Assembly: GCA_001464425.1 (NCBI GenBank)
Contig: LNEK01000016.1
Coordinates: 56,734 to 120,733 of the forward strand
Direction: 5' to 3'
DNA length: 64,000 nt
From: Alphaproteobacteria bacterium Ga0077535
GTDB taxonomy: Bacteria; Pseudomonadota; Alphaproteobacteria; Caulobacterales; Aquidulcibacteraceae
Shown: positions 44,007-53,755 of the stretch, piece after piece
Layout of the letters: every line of letters begins with the position of its first letter
How positions within the stretch are numbered: position 1 is the first letter of the stretch
Made by a program: the position numbers and the translations under genes
Notes under the pieces: generated by a model
Databases searched by the model: none
The model's input: the letters and a program-made list of their open reading frames with translations, nothing else
Told to the model about the DNA's origin: nothing

Positions 44007-45652
44007 CTACGCGGCGAGGGCAGTTGATAGTCTGCGAACATTTCACGCAGCATCATCTTGTTGATCTTTCCTGTTGCGCCCAACGGAATCTGATCAATGA
44101 TCACAACGTCGTCCGGCATCCACCAGTTCGCGATTTTGCCGTCCAGAAAACTCAGCACGTCCTCTTTTGTTGGCTGCGCGCCGGGCCCGGGTTGAATGAC
44201 AAGCAGGGGCCTTTCGTTCCACTTCGGATGCGCGACCCCAATCACGGCTGCGCAAGCCACGTCCTCATGGCCGACAGCAATCGTCTCTATATCGATCGAG
44301 GAAATCCATTCGCCGCCGGATTTGATCACATCCTTGGCGCGGTCAGTAATCTGCATTTGGCCAAGTTCGTCGAGCGTGGCGATGTCGCCAGTGTCGAAGA
44401 ACCCTTCAGGGTCGATGCATTCTCCCATCTCGTTGCGTGCGCCGGCATTCTTGAAATACGCGCGTGAGACGCCGGGGCCGCGCACGCGCAGGCGGCCGGG
44501 AGACTTACCGTCGCGTGCAACCTCCCTCCCTGCTTCATCAGCGACCTTCATATCGACAGTGAATATTGGACGCCCCTGCTTCAGTTTCGCCTTTATCTGC
44601 GTTTCACGATCCGCCGCCAATGTTTCCGGCCCAAGCCTGCTCACTGTTCCGATTGGATTCATCTCCGTCATGCCCCAGGCGTGCAGAACTTCGATGCCGA
44701 ACTCGTCCTCGAATGCGCGCAATATCGTTTCAGGCATCGCCGAACCGCCAACGAGCACGCGCTTCAGCGATGTCAGCTTCGAATTCGTGTCACGCAGATG
44801 CTGAAGCAGCATGAGCCAGACCGTCGGCACCGCCGCCGTGAAGGTGACCCGTTCGGTTTCCAGGAGGTCGTAGACACTTGCACCGTCAAGCCTAGCGCCG
44901 GGCAGAACCAGCTTGGCGCCGCACATCGGCGCCACAAATGCAATCGCCCACGCGTTTGCATGAAACATCGGCACGACCGGCATGATCACGTCGGCCGCGC
45001 CGCACCCGAAGCAGTCCATTTGATTGGCCGCCATCGCGTGGATCAGGTTCGAGCGATGCGAATAAAGCACGCCCTTCGGATCGCCTGTCGTGCCTGACGT
45101 GTAGCAGAGACCCGCCGCGGTTTGCTCATCGAAGCCGCCCCACACCGCCGCTGCCGCGTGGCCGGCAATGAAGTCCTCGTACGCAACGGCGCCCGGCAAG
45201 CTTGTCCGTGGCAGGTGCTGGCGATCCGTGAGGATCACAAACGTTTTGACCGACTTCAGCTGCGGGGCGATGCTTTCAACGATCGGAACGAAGCTGATAT
45301 CCACGAATAGAATGGTGTCTTCGGCGTGATTGGCGATCCATGCAATCTGATCAGGGAAGAGCCGCGGATTGATGGTGTGCAGCACCGCCCCTAATCCCAT
45401 CGTGCCGTACCAAACCTCCAGGTGCCGCGCGCTGTTCCACGCGAGTGTCGCAACTCGGTCACCGAAGCCAACCCCGGAGCCTCGCAATGCATTGGTCACC
45501 TGCTTGGCGCGTCGCCAGATCGCGTCGTAAGTCGTGCGCGAGATCGGACCCTCGACGCTTCGCGTGACTATTTCACGTCGGGGAAAATTGTTCTTGGCGT
45601 GGTCAAGAATCTTATCGACGGTCAATGGCCAATCTTGCATGAGCCCAAGCAT
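44003..45652 (-). CDS. Acyl-CoA synthetase (AMP-forming fatty acid-CoA ligase)
   Basis: A 549-residue adenylating enzyme. Visible motifs are the P-loop [16 protein letters not shown] (~residue 185), [11 protein letters not shown] (adenine site, ~330), YFDTGD-like [15 protein letters not shown] (~420), [20 protein letters not shown] (A8 hinge region) and the final catalytic Lys in [13 protein letters not shown]. It would make acyl-CoA from a medium- or long-chain carboxylic acid. The ATG at 45652 is used, with an alternative four codons in. It is followed directly by the ABC-2 permease. Confidence 0.92.
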   Translation of the reverse strand: MLGLMQDWPLTVDKILDHAKNNFPRREIVTRSVEGPISRTTYDAIWRRAKQVTNALRGSGVGFGDRVATLAWNSARHLEVWYGTMGLGAVLHTINPRLFPDQIAWIANHAEDTILFVDISFVPIVESIAPQLKSVKTFVILTDRQHLPRTSLPGAVAYEDFIAGHAAAAVWGGFDEQTAAGLCYTSGTTGDPKGVLYSHRSNLIHAMAANQMDCFGCGAADVIMPVVPMFHANAWAIAFVAPMCGAKLVLPGARLDGASVYDLLETERVTFTAAVPTVWLMLLQHLRDTNSKLTSLKRVLVGGSAMPETILRAFEDEFGIEVLHAWGMTEMNPIGTVSRLGPETLAADRETQIKAKLKQGRPIFTVDMKVADEAGREVARDGKSPGRLRVRGPGVSRAYFKNAGARNEMGECIDPEGFFDTGDIATLDELGQMQITDRAKDVIKSGGEWISSIDIETIAVGHEDVACAAVIGVAHPKWNERPLLVIQPGPGAQPTKEDVLSFLDGKIANWWMPDDVVIIDQIPLGATGKINKMMLREMFADYQLPSPRR

Positions 45653-45729
45653 GGACTTGCTTCCCTCTGGCTAGGCTCGCGTCGATGTACAGCGCGCCCG
45701 GCCGGCGCGACGAGCGACGCGTCCGAATT

Positions 45730-46485
45730 CTAAGTGCCGCCGGCCGCCGCCCCGTCTGCGCAGACCTGGCGAAAACCGGCCGCCGCAAAGGCGATGAGCC
45801 TGGGGTGGAAGAATGGAATGTCGTTCGAACGGCAAAGCCCGCCCGACAACTTGTCGACGCGCCCGGTTTGCGACAGCGTCAGCGTGAGAGCGCCCGACAA
45901 CAGATTGTAGCAGCCGTATAAGTCGTCCAATCGAGCCTGCGGCAGCGCCCGATGAACGACCTCGATCAGTCGCTGAACAACAGGATCGAAATAGCGCCCG
46001 ATAATTTCGCCGCCCCAGCCTGGCGTGCCGTTTACCTGCGCGACGATCGCGAAGAAATTCTGCCAGCCGCGGCCGCCATCGGCGAGGTGATGCAGTAGTG
46101 GGTCAACGAAAGCGGCGATGGCGCCCTCGACGGTCACGGCGTCGCCATTTTGCCCCTCATAGTCAGCCAGCAGTTCGAGACGTTCCTTGTTGATGAAGAT
46201 CGAGCGCCTATCGAAGACCGATTCAAACAGCCGCTGTTTGGTGTCAAAGTAGTAGTGGATCAGCGCGGAATTGACCTTCGCGCGATGCGCGATGTCTCGG
46301 ATCGAGACGCCGTGAAATCCCTGTTCGGCAAACAATTCCTCGGCGACATCAAGAATGACGTCGCGGGTCTCCGGTAGGGAGGAGCCCTTAAGCCTTCTCC
46401 GGCGCCCCTTCCGCGGCGCTGCTTGTGCATTTTGCGCCACACGCCGAGGCCGCGAACGCTCGTCAATCGGGCCGGGTATTGACAT
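45730..46485 (-). CDS. TetR-family regulator divergent from a TonB-dependent receptor
   Basis: A 251-residue regulator with an extended basic N-terminus (about 35 residues), then the TetR fold: TRDVILDVAEELFAEQGFHG, VSIRDIAHRAKVNSALIHYY. The ligand domain ends near LIAFAAAGFRQV. It is divergent from the receptor gene across 64 bases containing an inverted repeat, and 77 bases before the ligase gene, so it may control both the receptor-hydrolase genes and the ligase-permease pair. Confidence 0.88.
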   Translation of the reverse strand: MSIPGPIDERSRPRRVAQNAQAAPRKGRRRRLKGSSLPETRDVILDVAEELFAEQGFHGVSIRDIAHRAKVNSALIHYYFDTKQRLFESVFDRRSIFINKERLELLADYEGQNGDAVTVEGAIAAFVDPLLHHLADGGRGWQNFFAIVAQVNGTPGWGGEIIGRYFDPVVQRLIEVVHRALPQARLDDLYGCYNLLSGALTLTLSQTGRVDKLSGGLCRSNDIPFFHPRLIAFAAAGFRQVCADGAAAGGT

Positions 46486-46515
46486 CTCGCCCCCTTTTTA
46501 ATAGCAGTCAATGTA

Positions 46516-46529
46516 ATTAATCGTTTAAT
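46516..46529. promoter_or_regulatory. Candidate TetR operator
   Basis: ATTAA, four-base spacer TCGT, TTAAT lies 21 bases before the receptor start in the short divergent region. AT-rich symmetry in a GC-rich genome and position suggest an operator overlapping the receptor promoter. Confidence 0.4.
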
Positions 46530-46549
46530 GAATAACAAGGGGGGTCTAC

Positions 46550-48826
46550 GTGAAAAAGAGCAGCTTACTCGGCACGGCGCTTGTTCTTGGGCTGGCCGGC
46601 ACGGGTTCGGCATTCGCCCAGGACGCGCCCAGCGAAGATCCGAGTGTGCAAGACGAAGAAGAAATCGTCGTAACCGCGCGGCGGACCGAAGAGTCGCTAC
46701 AAGATGTGCCGGGAGCGGTTTCTGCGTTTTCGCAAGCGACGCTTGAGCGGATCGACGCAACCGACCCGACCGGACTGCAGGGTGCGGTGCCGAACCTCAA
46801 CCTCGTGCAGGGTCGCGGTTCTTCCAACGCCACCAACATCTACATCCGCGGCGTCGGCCAGCCTGACGCGCTTCAATCGTTTGATCCTGCAATCGGCTTT
46901 TATGTCGACGACGTCTACTACTCGCGCATCAGGGGCACGCAACTCGACTTGTTCGACGTCGAACGGATCGAAGTGCTCCGAGGGCCGCAAGGAACGCTTT
47001 ACGGCAAGAACACGATTGGTGGCGCGGTGCGCGTGATTACGCAGCGTCCGAGTCAAGACCCGCATGGTCTGTTCCAAGTCGCGGTCGGCGACTACGGACT
47101 CATGGAAGCCCGTATCGCCGCTTCGGGCCCGGTGAGCGATACGTTGGCAATCGGCGGAGCGGTCTTCGGAACGACGCGCGACGGCTATGTCAACAACCCT
47201 GTCAATGGCGAGGAATACAACGACCGCAACGCGTGGGCCGGGCGCGTCCAAATTGTCTGGGACCCGACAAACCGCTTCAACCTCTATCTCGCGGCCGACT
47301 ACGCCGAAGAGGACAATGCGATGGTCCTCGGGCAGCCGACGAACACGCTCTTCAACTTCAGCGGCGTTCCAATATTCGTCCCGCCGACGCCATTGCCAAC
47401 CTACGACTTCACCGGCCAGCGCTCAGACTGGCTGGACAACAGCACGACGCTGACACACTGGGGGGCCTCGGCGACCGCTACTTTTGACCTGAGCGACATC
47501 TGGACTCTGAAGTCCATCACGGCGTATCGAGACCTGCACAACATCGACAACGTCGAAGTCGACGGCACCCCGCTTGAGGTTTTTGACGCCGTGCTCGATG
47601 TCGAGCAGAATCAATGGAGCCAAGAATTCCAGGCCATCATGCAAACCGACAGATGGACCCTTGTCGGCGGCCTTTATTATCTGCGCGAGAACATCACATC
47701 CTATCAACAGGCGAACGCCGACGATCTGGTTCAGGGTTTCTTCCTACCCCCATTTCCACCCTTCATTCCGCCGAACGCACCCGCCACCTTCTTTCATCGC
47801 GACACTAATGAAGATCTGGAGACCACGAGCTGGGCCGCGTTTGTCAACGCCACCTTTGCGCTCACCGACCGTCTGAACGTGACCGCCGGTGTTCGATACA
47901 ATGAGGAATCGAAGGACTACCTCTTCCAAACCGTCGCACTGAGCGACAACATCCTGCTCACCGCGCCCAACACGCTGGACGATGAAGAGACGTGGACCGA
48001 CACCTCTCCCATGGTGTCCGTGGATTATCACTTCACCGACGATTTGATGATTTACGGACGAGTCGCGCGAGGCTTCAAGTCCGGCGGGTTCAACGGCCGC
48101 GCTCTTTCCCCGTTGGACAACGCTCCCTACGAGCCGGAGACGATGACGTCCTACGAGGTCGGTTTCAGGAGCACGTGGCCGGAACACGCGCTGCGCGTCA
48201 ACGCAACGGCCTTCTACAATGATTATCAGGACTTTCAGGCGCGGGTGCAGGACATCGCCCCGCTGGTCGTTCCGCAAATAGCGCTCACCGTTCTGAACGC
48301 CGGTCAGCTGGAGATCTACGGCGCTGAACTGGAGGTTTCCTACGCTCCCACTGAGAGCCTGTTGTTGGACACACAGATTGGATATCTTGACGCAGCCTAT
48401 GGCGAGTTCGATGATGCCCGCTTCACCAATTTCGGCGGCAGCCGCGCCTTCCAGACGCCGGCGTTTTCGCCGGAGTGGACGGCAAGGTTTGGCGCCTCGT
48501 ACGGTTGGGATATTGGCGCCCACGGTGAAATCCGTCTGAATGGGTCGGCAAGATTCCGTTCTAGAATGGCGTTGGTGATCGACAACACGCTGGTCAATTC
48601 CGATGTCGAACTGACGAACCTGTTTCAGGACGACTATTGGCTTTATGACGCAAGCCTCGTCTGGACCAGCGAAAGCGGCATCCTCAGCGCTGGAGTCTAC
48701 GGCCGCAACTTGTCGGATGAGCTCTATCGCACCGACGCCCAGGAGTTCTCGAACATCGGCAACACGAGAACCGTCTATTACGGCGCACCGCAAACGGTCC
48801 GCTTCGTCGTCTCTGCGCGCTACTAA
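46550..48826 (+). CDS. TonB-dependent outer-membrane receptor 1
   Basis: A 758-residue receptor that starts with GTG behind AAGGGGGG. It has a signal peptide (cleavage near SAFAQ), the TonB box region EEIVVTARRTEESLQDVPGA, the plug domain (NATNIYIRGVGQPDALQSFD, VERIEVLRGPQGTLYGKNTI) and a 22-strand barrel ending in RFVVSARY with the expected terminal aromatic. It would import a large or scarce substrate with TonB energy. It is the first of four same-strand genes with two hydrolases and an alcohol dehydrogenase, so an organic ester is a more likely ligand than iron. Confidence 0.92.
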   Translation: MKKSSLLGTALVLGLAGTGSAFAQDAPSEDPSVQDEEEIVVTARRTEESLQDVPGAVSAFSQATLERIDATDPTGLQGAVPNLNLVQGRGSSNATNIYIRGVGQPDALQSFDPAIGFYVDDVYYSRIRGTQLDLFDVERIEVLRGPQGTLYGKNTIGGAVRVITQRPSQDPHGLFQVAVGDYGLMEARIAASGPVSDTLAIGGAVFGTTRDGYVNNPVNGEEYNDRNAWAGRVQIVWDPTNRFNLYLAADYAEEDNAMVLGQPTNTLFNFSGVPIFVPPTPLPTYDFTGQRSDWLDNSTTLTHWGASATATFDLSDIWTLKSITAYRDLHNIDNVEVDGTPLEVFDAVLDVEQNQWSQEFQAIMQTDRWTLVGGLYYLRENITSYQQANADDLVQGFFLPPFPPFIPPNAPATFFHRDTNEDLETTSWAAFVNATFALTDRLNVTAGVRYNEESKDYLFQTVALSDNILLTAPNTLDDEETWTDTSPMVSVDYHFTDDLMIYGRVARGFKSGGFNGRALSPLDNAPYEPETMTSYEVGFRSTWPEHALRVNATAFYNDYQDFQARVQDIAPLVVPQIALTVLNAGQLEIYGAELEVSYAPTESLLLDTQIGYLDAAYGEFDDARFTNFGGSRAFQTPAFSPEWTARFGASYGWDIGAHGEIRLNGSARFRSRMALVIDNTLVNSDVELTNLFQDDYWLYDASLVWTSESGILSAGVYGRNLSDELYRTDAQEFSNIGNTRTVYYGAPQTVRFVVSARY

Positions 48827-48843
48827 CGTCGGCGGTGCGGAGG

Positions 48844-49713
48844 ATGGCGGCGTTTGCCGAGTATCGCTGGCGGGGCAAGGATGGGCTGAAGCTTTATGCG
48901 CGAGACTATCCGGGCTCGAGCGGGGCGCTTCCCGTGATCTGCATCCCCGGACTGACGCGCAATTCGCGTGACTTCGAGGAGCTTGCGCCGCGCATTGTCG
49001 ATGCGAGCGGCCGGCGCGTGCTCGCCGTCGATCTGCGCGGGCGCGGCTCATCGGAGTTCGACGTCAACGTGAAGCACTACGCGCCGGCGACGTATGCTGG
49101 CGATGTTCTCGCCCTGATGGCGGAGCTGAAAGCGCCCAAAGCCGTGTTCATCGGCACATCGCTCGGCGGTTTTGTGACCATCACGCTCGCCGCCAAGCGC
49201 ATTTCGGCCGTCGCGGCTGCGGTGCTCAACGATATCGGACCGCGCGTTGAGAAAGCCGGACTTGAACGCATCGCGTCCTATGTCGGCAAAAGTCCCGCCA
49301 TTCGCACCTGGGCCGACGCCGCCAGCTACGCGCGGGAGACCAACGCCATCGCCTTCCCCGAATACGGCGACGACGATTGGGACCGATTTGCGCGCCGCAT
49401 CTTCAACGTGGGGCCTGACGGAGCGCCGGCGCCAAGCTACGACCGCAACATCTTCCGTCCGGTCTCCCCGCTTCAGGCCGTCCTGGCCGGACCATTGATC
49501 TGGGCCGCATATCGACGCCTCGCGCGCCATCGGCCGGTGCTCGTCATCCGCGGCCAATTGTCGGACATCTTGACCGAAGCGACCCTGCGCGAGATGGCGC
49601 GCGCCGCCAGGGCGTTTTCGTTCGTCAACGTGCCTAACGTGGGCCACGCGCCGAGCCTGACCGAACCCGCCTCCTGGGAGGCGATCCGCACTTTCCTTGC
49701 AACCGTGCCGTGA
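48844..49713 (+). CDS. Alpha/beta hydrolase (esterase-like)
   Basis: A 289-residue cytoplasmic hydrolase. Motifs are ICIPGLTRNSRDFEELAPRI (oxyanion loop), FIGTSLGGFVTITLA (nucleophile Ser ~residue 103), RGQLSDILTEATL (acid) and NVPNVGHAPSL (His). It begins 17 bases after the receptor stop; a GTG at 48835 is an alternative, because the GGAGG touches the ATG directly. Its stop overlaps the next gene (GTGA). Confidence 0.86.
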   Translation: MAAFAEYRWRGKDGLKLYARDYPGSSGALPVICIPGLTRNSRDFEELAPRIVDASGRRVLAVDLRGRGSSEFDVNVKHYAPATYAGDVLALMAELKAPKAVFIGTSLGGFVTITLAAKRISAVAAAVLNDIGPRVEKAGLERIASYVGKSPAIRTWADAASYARETNAIAFPEYGDDDWDRFARRIFNVGPDGAPAPSYDRNIFRPVSPLQAVLAGPLIWAAYRRLARHRPVLVIRGQLSDILTEATLREMARAARAFSFVNVPNVGHAPSLTEPASWEAIRTFLATVP

Positions 49714-51452
49714 CGCCGCCAATGAGCATCATCGTCGAGAAGAATGTCGCCGTGCCCATGCGTGACGGCGTGGTGCTGCGCGCCGATCTTTATCGCCCCG
49801 AGAGCGCCGGCGCGTTTCCGACGCTGATCCAGCGCACGCCATACAACAAGCAATTCCTCTCCCTGACAGGACTCACGCTCGACCCGATCCGCGCCGCAGC
49901 GCACGGCTACGCGGTTCTGATTCAAGACGTGCGTGCGCGCTGGGCTTCGGAAGGCGGCGTGTTCTTCATGTACCGCGACGAGTTCGACGACGGCGCCGAC
50001 ACGGTTCGATGGGCCACAACGCAAACCTGGTGCAATGGCGAGATCGGCGCCTATGGCCTCTCCTACATGGGCGCGATGACCTGGCTGATGGCGGCGGGCG
50101 CGCCCGACAACGTCCGCGCAATCGCGCCGACAACGGCCCCGTTCGATTTCTGGAACAACCATCTGTGGCGCGGCGGCGCACTCAATCTTGGTCTGCTGCT
50201 CAGCTGGACGCTGGCAACGATCGGCCCCTCCGCTCGCGCGCGCAACACCGCCCCGGCCGAAGTCCCCGCAGCGGTGTCGGCGCTAATCGATGCGATCGAC
50301 GGCTTTGATGCTTGGTCCAAGCACGCCCCAATGAACACATTGCCGCCGGCGCTGCCCGGCGATTCGAGTTTCGTGCCCTTCTTCTTTGAAATTCTCAAAC
50401 AGAATACGCCGAACACCTTCACGCGTTCGCTGTTGATGAACGATCGGCATGGCGCGGTTCGCGCTCCGGCGCTCATCACCGCGGGATGGCACGACGTGTT
50501 GCTGGACGGCGATCTAGCGCATTTCGCAGCGATGAAGAAACGTGGCGCCGCCACGGAGGCCCGCGAGAAGACGCGGCTGATCATCGGGCCTTGGGCGCAC
50601 GGCATGTTCCAGCATGTCGTTGGCGATGTGGATTTCGGCTTCCGCGCGAACGGGATGTTCCTTGACATGCGCGAAGATCTGACCGCGCTGCATCTCAGGT
50701 GGTTCGATCGCTGGCTGGCCGGCAAGGAAAACGGCGTCGACCAAGAGGCGCGTGTCAAAATCTTCGTCCAAGGCGCCAATCGCTGGCGTGACGAAAGCGA
50801 CTGGCCGCTTGCACGCGCTGCGGACACGCCGTTCTTTCTTGCGAGCGATGGCGAACTCGGAGGCGCTCCCCCAGCGCACGCGGCGGCGCGTTCCTATCGC
50901 TACGACCCGAGCGACCCCTGCCCGACCGCGGGCGGACCGATCTTGATGCCCCTCACATACCCCCGCGGGCCTGTTGATCAAAGAACATGGTTGCAACGCA
51001 GCGACGTGCTGGCTTTTACGTCGGAGCCAATCGAGGCGGACATGGAAGTCACCGGCCATGTTCGCGCGATCCTCTTCGCGGCGACGACCGGCAAGGACAC
51101 GGATTGGATCGTCAAATTGTGCGACGTCCATCCAAGCGGCGCCACGATCAGCGTCTGCGACGGGGTGCTGCGCGCACGATTCCGCAATGGGTTCGACAGG
51201 GCTGCGCTCGTCGAGCCCGGAGCGGTCAACGAATACGAGATCGCGCTTTCGGCGACCTCAATGGTGTTCAAGCGGGGCCATCGCCTGCGCGTGCTCGTCA
51301 CCTCGAGCGACTTTCCAAGATACGATCGCAATCCAAACACAGGCGAATGGCCGAGCGAAGCAGTGCGCTTCGAGCCAGCCCAACAACAAATCTTCTGCGG
51401 CGGAGACCGCTGCTCGCGCATCATTCTACCCATTGTCAAGGCGGCCGGATGA
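49710..51452 (+). CDS. CocE/NonD-family hydrolase
   Basis: A 580-residue enzyme of the X-Pro dipeptidyl-peptidase S15 and cocaine-esterase family. It has the entry MRDGVVLRADLYRPESAGAF, nucleophile motif GLSYMGAMTW (Ser ~117), acid AGWHDVLLDG (~258), His in IIGPWAHGM (~293) and the C-terminal jelly-roll (AFTSEPIEADMEVTGHVRAI). It hydrolyses esters or amides. GTG 49710 overlaps the preceding stop, and ATG 49722 is also possible. No export signal is seen. Confidence 0.9.
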   Translation: MTPPMSIIVEKNVAVPMRDGVVLRADLYRPESAGAFPTLIQRTPYNKQFLSLTGLTLDPIRAAAHGYAVLIQDVRARWASEGGVFFMYRDEFDDGADTVRWATTQTWCNGEIGAYGLSYMGAMTWLMAAGAPDNVRAIAPTTAPFDFWNNHLWRGGALNLGLLLSWTLATIGPSARARNTAPAEVPAAVSALIDAIDGFDAWSKHAPMNTLPPALPGDSSFVPFFFEILKQNTPNTFTRSLLMNDRHGAVRAPALITAGWHDVLLDGDLAHFAAMKKRGAATEAREKTRLIIGPWAHGMFQHVVGDVDFGFRANGMFLDMREDLTALHLRWFDRWLAGKENGVDQEARVKIFVQGANRWRDESDWPLARAADTPFFLASDGELGGAPPAHAAARSYRYDPSDPCPTAGGPILMPLTYPRGPVDQRTWLQRSDVLAFTSEPIEADMEVTGHVRAILFAATTGKDTDWIVKLCDVHPSGATISVCDGVLRARFRNGFDRAALVEPGAVNEYEIALSATSMVFKRGHRLRVLVTSSDFPRYDRNPNTGEWPSEAVRFEPAQQQIFCGGDRCSRIILPIVKAAG

Positions 51453-51498
51453 TCGCGTCGGCCCCGCTTATATGTCCTAGAATTGGAGTTTGGCGCCC

Positions 51499-52626
51499 AT
51501 GAAGATCCGCGCCGCCGTGCTGGAAGAAATGGGTCGCGCGCCCCCCTACGCTGCGTCGCGCCCGCTCACGATCGCCGAGGTGGACCTGGCGCCGCCCGGC
51601 CCGGGCGAGGTGCTGGTCAAGATCGCGGCCGCGGGATTGTGCCATTCAGACCTGTCGGTGATCGACGGATCACGACCCCGCCCGACGCCCATGGTGCTCG
51701 GCCACGAAGCCTCCGCCATTGTCGTCGAAACCGGTGCGGGCGTCGATGAGTTTGTGAAGGACGATCACGCGATCCTCGTCTTTGTGCCGAACTGCGGCCA
51801 TTGCGCGCCCTGTAGCATTGGCCGCCCCGCCCTGTGCGAGCCCGCTGCGGCAGCCAATGGCGCGGGCTCGTTGGTTTCGGGCGCGCGGCGGCTATCGCGA
51901 GCGGGATCGCCGCTCCATCATCATCTGGGTGTGGCGGGATTCGCCGAATATGCGACGGTGTCGCGCCGCTCGCTGGTCAAGATCGACAAGGACGTGGCAC
52001 TTGAGCTGGCGGCGCTGTTTGGCTGCGCCGTGCTCACCGGCGTGGGCGCCATCGTCAACACAGCGAAAGTCTCGGCCGGTTCCACCGTCGCTATTGTCGG
52101 TCTCGGCGGCGTGGGGCTCGCGGCGTTGCTTGGCGCCGTCGCCGCTGGGGCCGGCCGAATCCTCGCCGTCGATGTCGCCGATGACAAACTACGATTCGCC
52201 AGCGACCTCGGCGCAACGGATGTCTTTTCGGCCGCCGATGCGGATGCTGTTGAAAAAGTTCGTGAGGCCACGAGGGGTGGCGTTGAGGTAGCGCTGGAAT
52301 TCGCCGGTTCGATTGCCGCGCTCTCGCTTGCCTATGCGATCACCCGCCGCGGCGGGCAAACAGTAACGGCAGGTTTGCCCGCGCCCACTGCGATGCTCTC
52401 CATACCAGCGGTAAGCCTGGTGGCCGAAGAACGAACGCTCAAGGGCAGCTATATCGGCGCGGCGGTCCCGTCGCGCGACCTGCCTCGCTACCTGTCGCTC
52501 TTCCAACGCGGCCGCTTGCCGGTTGATCGGCTGCTGACGCACCGATTGCAGCTCGACGAGCTCAATGAGGGGTTCGATCGCCTGCGCGAAGGGCGTGCGA
52601 TCCGCCAAGTCGTGCAATTCCGCTAA
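51499..52626 (+). CDS. Zinc-dependent alcohol dehydrogenase (MDR family)
   Basis: A 375-residue oxidoreductase. The catalytic zinc ligands are in AAAGLCHSDLSV (Cys ~46) and VLGHEASAIV (His); the structural zinc site has four Cys in PNCGHCAPCSIGRPALC; the Rossmann fold has TVAIVGLGGVGLAAL. It would oxidise a primary or aromatic alcohol, or glutathione adduct, with NAD. The ATG has TTGGAG ten bases upstream; an in-frame TTG three codons earlier is discounted. It follows the CocE-like gene by 46 bases. Confidence 0.92.
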   Translation: MKIRAAVLEEMGRAPPYAASRPLTIAEVDLAPPGPGEVLVKIAAAGLCHSDLSVIDGSRPRPTPMVLGHEASAIVVETGAGVDEFVKDDHAILVFVPNCGHCAPCSIGRPALCEPAAAANGAGSLVSGARRLSRAGSPLHHHLGVAGFAEYATVSRRSLVKIDKDVALELAALFGCAVLTGVGAIVNTAKVSAGSTVAIVGLGGVGLAALLGAVAAGAGRILAVDVADDKLRFASDLGATDVFSAADADAVEKVREATRGGVEVALEFAGSIAALSLAYAITRRGGQTVTAGLPAPTAMLSIPAVSLVAEERTLKGSYIGAAVPSRDLPRYLSLFQRGRLPVDRLLTHRLQLDELNEGFDRLREGRAIRQVVQFR

Positions 52627-52693
52627 GCACGATTGTCGCTCGCGCAAAGCTCCCTACGTGGAGATTGCATAATCAGATCAGGGGAATTTTGGA

Positions 52694-53398
52694 ATGAAGC
52701 CGTCCCAGTTTGTAATCGCTGGTTTCGCCGCCATTGCATTGGCGGGCTGCGGACCCACGCCTTCGGCGCCGGCTGGCGAGGCGCAATTGATCGCAGCGCC
52801 GGTGACCGCGCCGGCGGGCGCGTATCGGCTTGATCCCAATCACGCCAGCCTGTTGATTCGCGTCAATCACTTGGGCTTGTCATCATACACGGTTAGAATC
52901 ACCAGGTTCGATGCGACGCTTAACTTCGATCCGGTAAATCCCGCCGCATCGTCGGTCGCGGCCACCATTGATCTCGGCTCCGTGCGCACCGACTATCCGG
53001 GCGATTATCCCGCGAACCACCCGGGCTCGCCATATCGAACCTGGGACGAGGCGCTTACCCGCAGCCCCGACTTCTTCAACGGGGACACAGGCTCAGAGGC
53101 CACGTTTCAATCGACCAATCTTGAACTCACCGGCGCGAACACGGCACGGATGACCGGCGATCTTACATTTCGAGGGATCACCGCCCCCGTGACCCTTGAC
53201 GTGACATTCAATGGCGAGCGCGTGCCTCATCCGATGGCGCCATTGAGCGCGCTCGGCTTCTCCGCACGCGGGACATTCAACCGATCGGACTTCGGGATGA
53301 ACATCTGGATTCCGGAGGGCGTCGTCTCTGATGCGGTCGAAATCATTATTCAGGCCGAGTTTCACGGGCCTCCGCCACAGGCGCGATCCGAGCAGTGA
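52694..53398 (+). CDS. YceI-family lipoprotein
   Basis: A 234-residue periplasmic protein with signal and lipobox FVIAGFAAIALAGC, then a YceI lipocalin-like fold: YRLDPNHASLLIRVNHLGLS, TLNFDPVNPAASSVAATIDL, LTFRGITAPVTLDVTFN and FSARGTFNRSDFGMNIWIPE. YceI proteins bind isoprenoid or amphiphilic molecules in a barrel. It may carry a lipophilic metabolite and lies 67 bases after the dehydrogenase. Confidence 0.88.
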   Translation: MKPSQFVIAGFAAIALAGCGPTPSAPAGEAQLIAAPVTAPAGAYRLDPNHASLLIRVNHLGLSSYTVRITRFDATLNFDPVNPAASSVAATIDLGSVRTDYPGDYPANHPGSPYRTWDEALTRSPDFFNGDTGSEATFQSTNLELTGANTARMTGDLTFRGITAPVTLDVTFNGERVPHPMAPLSALGFSARGTFNRSDFGMNIWIPEGVVSDAVEIIIQAEFHGPPPQARSEQ

Positions 53399-53755
53399 AT
53401 ATTGCTGCGGGCTCAATGGTTGTCGGTGCATAACGCGACCGGCGCGCACTTCGGATGACTTTTTCTCCATCAGCAGGCGATTGAGCTGCTCGCGTACGCT
53501 CGAACTGAGCCACAAATCGATGCGGGGCTTGAACGCGCCGGCCACGCCGCGCGATCGGCTGAACCAGATCGCCCCTCGCGCGTGGCGCGCTCAGTGCGCG
53601 CGAATCAATCTTGGCCTTACGCAATTCGGGGAACCGTGCGAGGCGGTTGGTGTAATGCAGCGCAACGCCCGCCTGGTGGCCGATCGAAATGACACGTTTG
53701 GTGAAGGTGTAGTCCAATTCTTGGCGTCGCTCGATGACGAGGAAAGCTGTTCGAG
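53399..53755. other. Gene-poor interval
   Basis: These 357 bases have only low-quality frames. A minus-strand frame (DYTFTKRVISIGHQAGVALH) looks partly protein-like at its start but then becomes Arg-rich; it may be a gene remnant. I do not support a gene here. Confidence 0.35.

Noticed and set aside
47744..49051. 435-codon minus-strand frame across receptor 1 and the hydrolase
   Set aside because: It spans two convincing plus-strand genes and has shadow-like composition.
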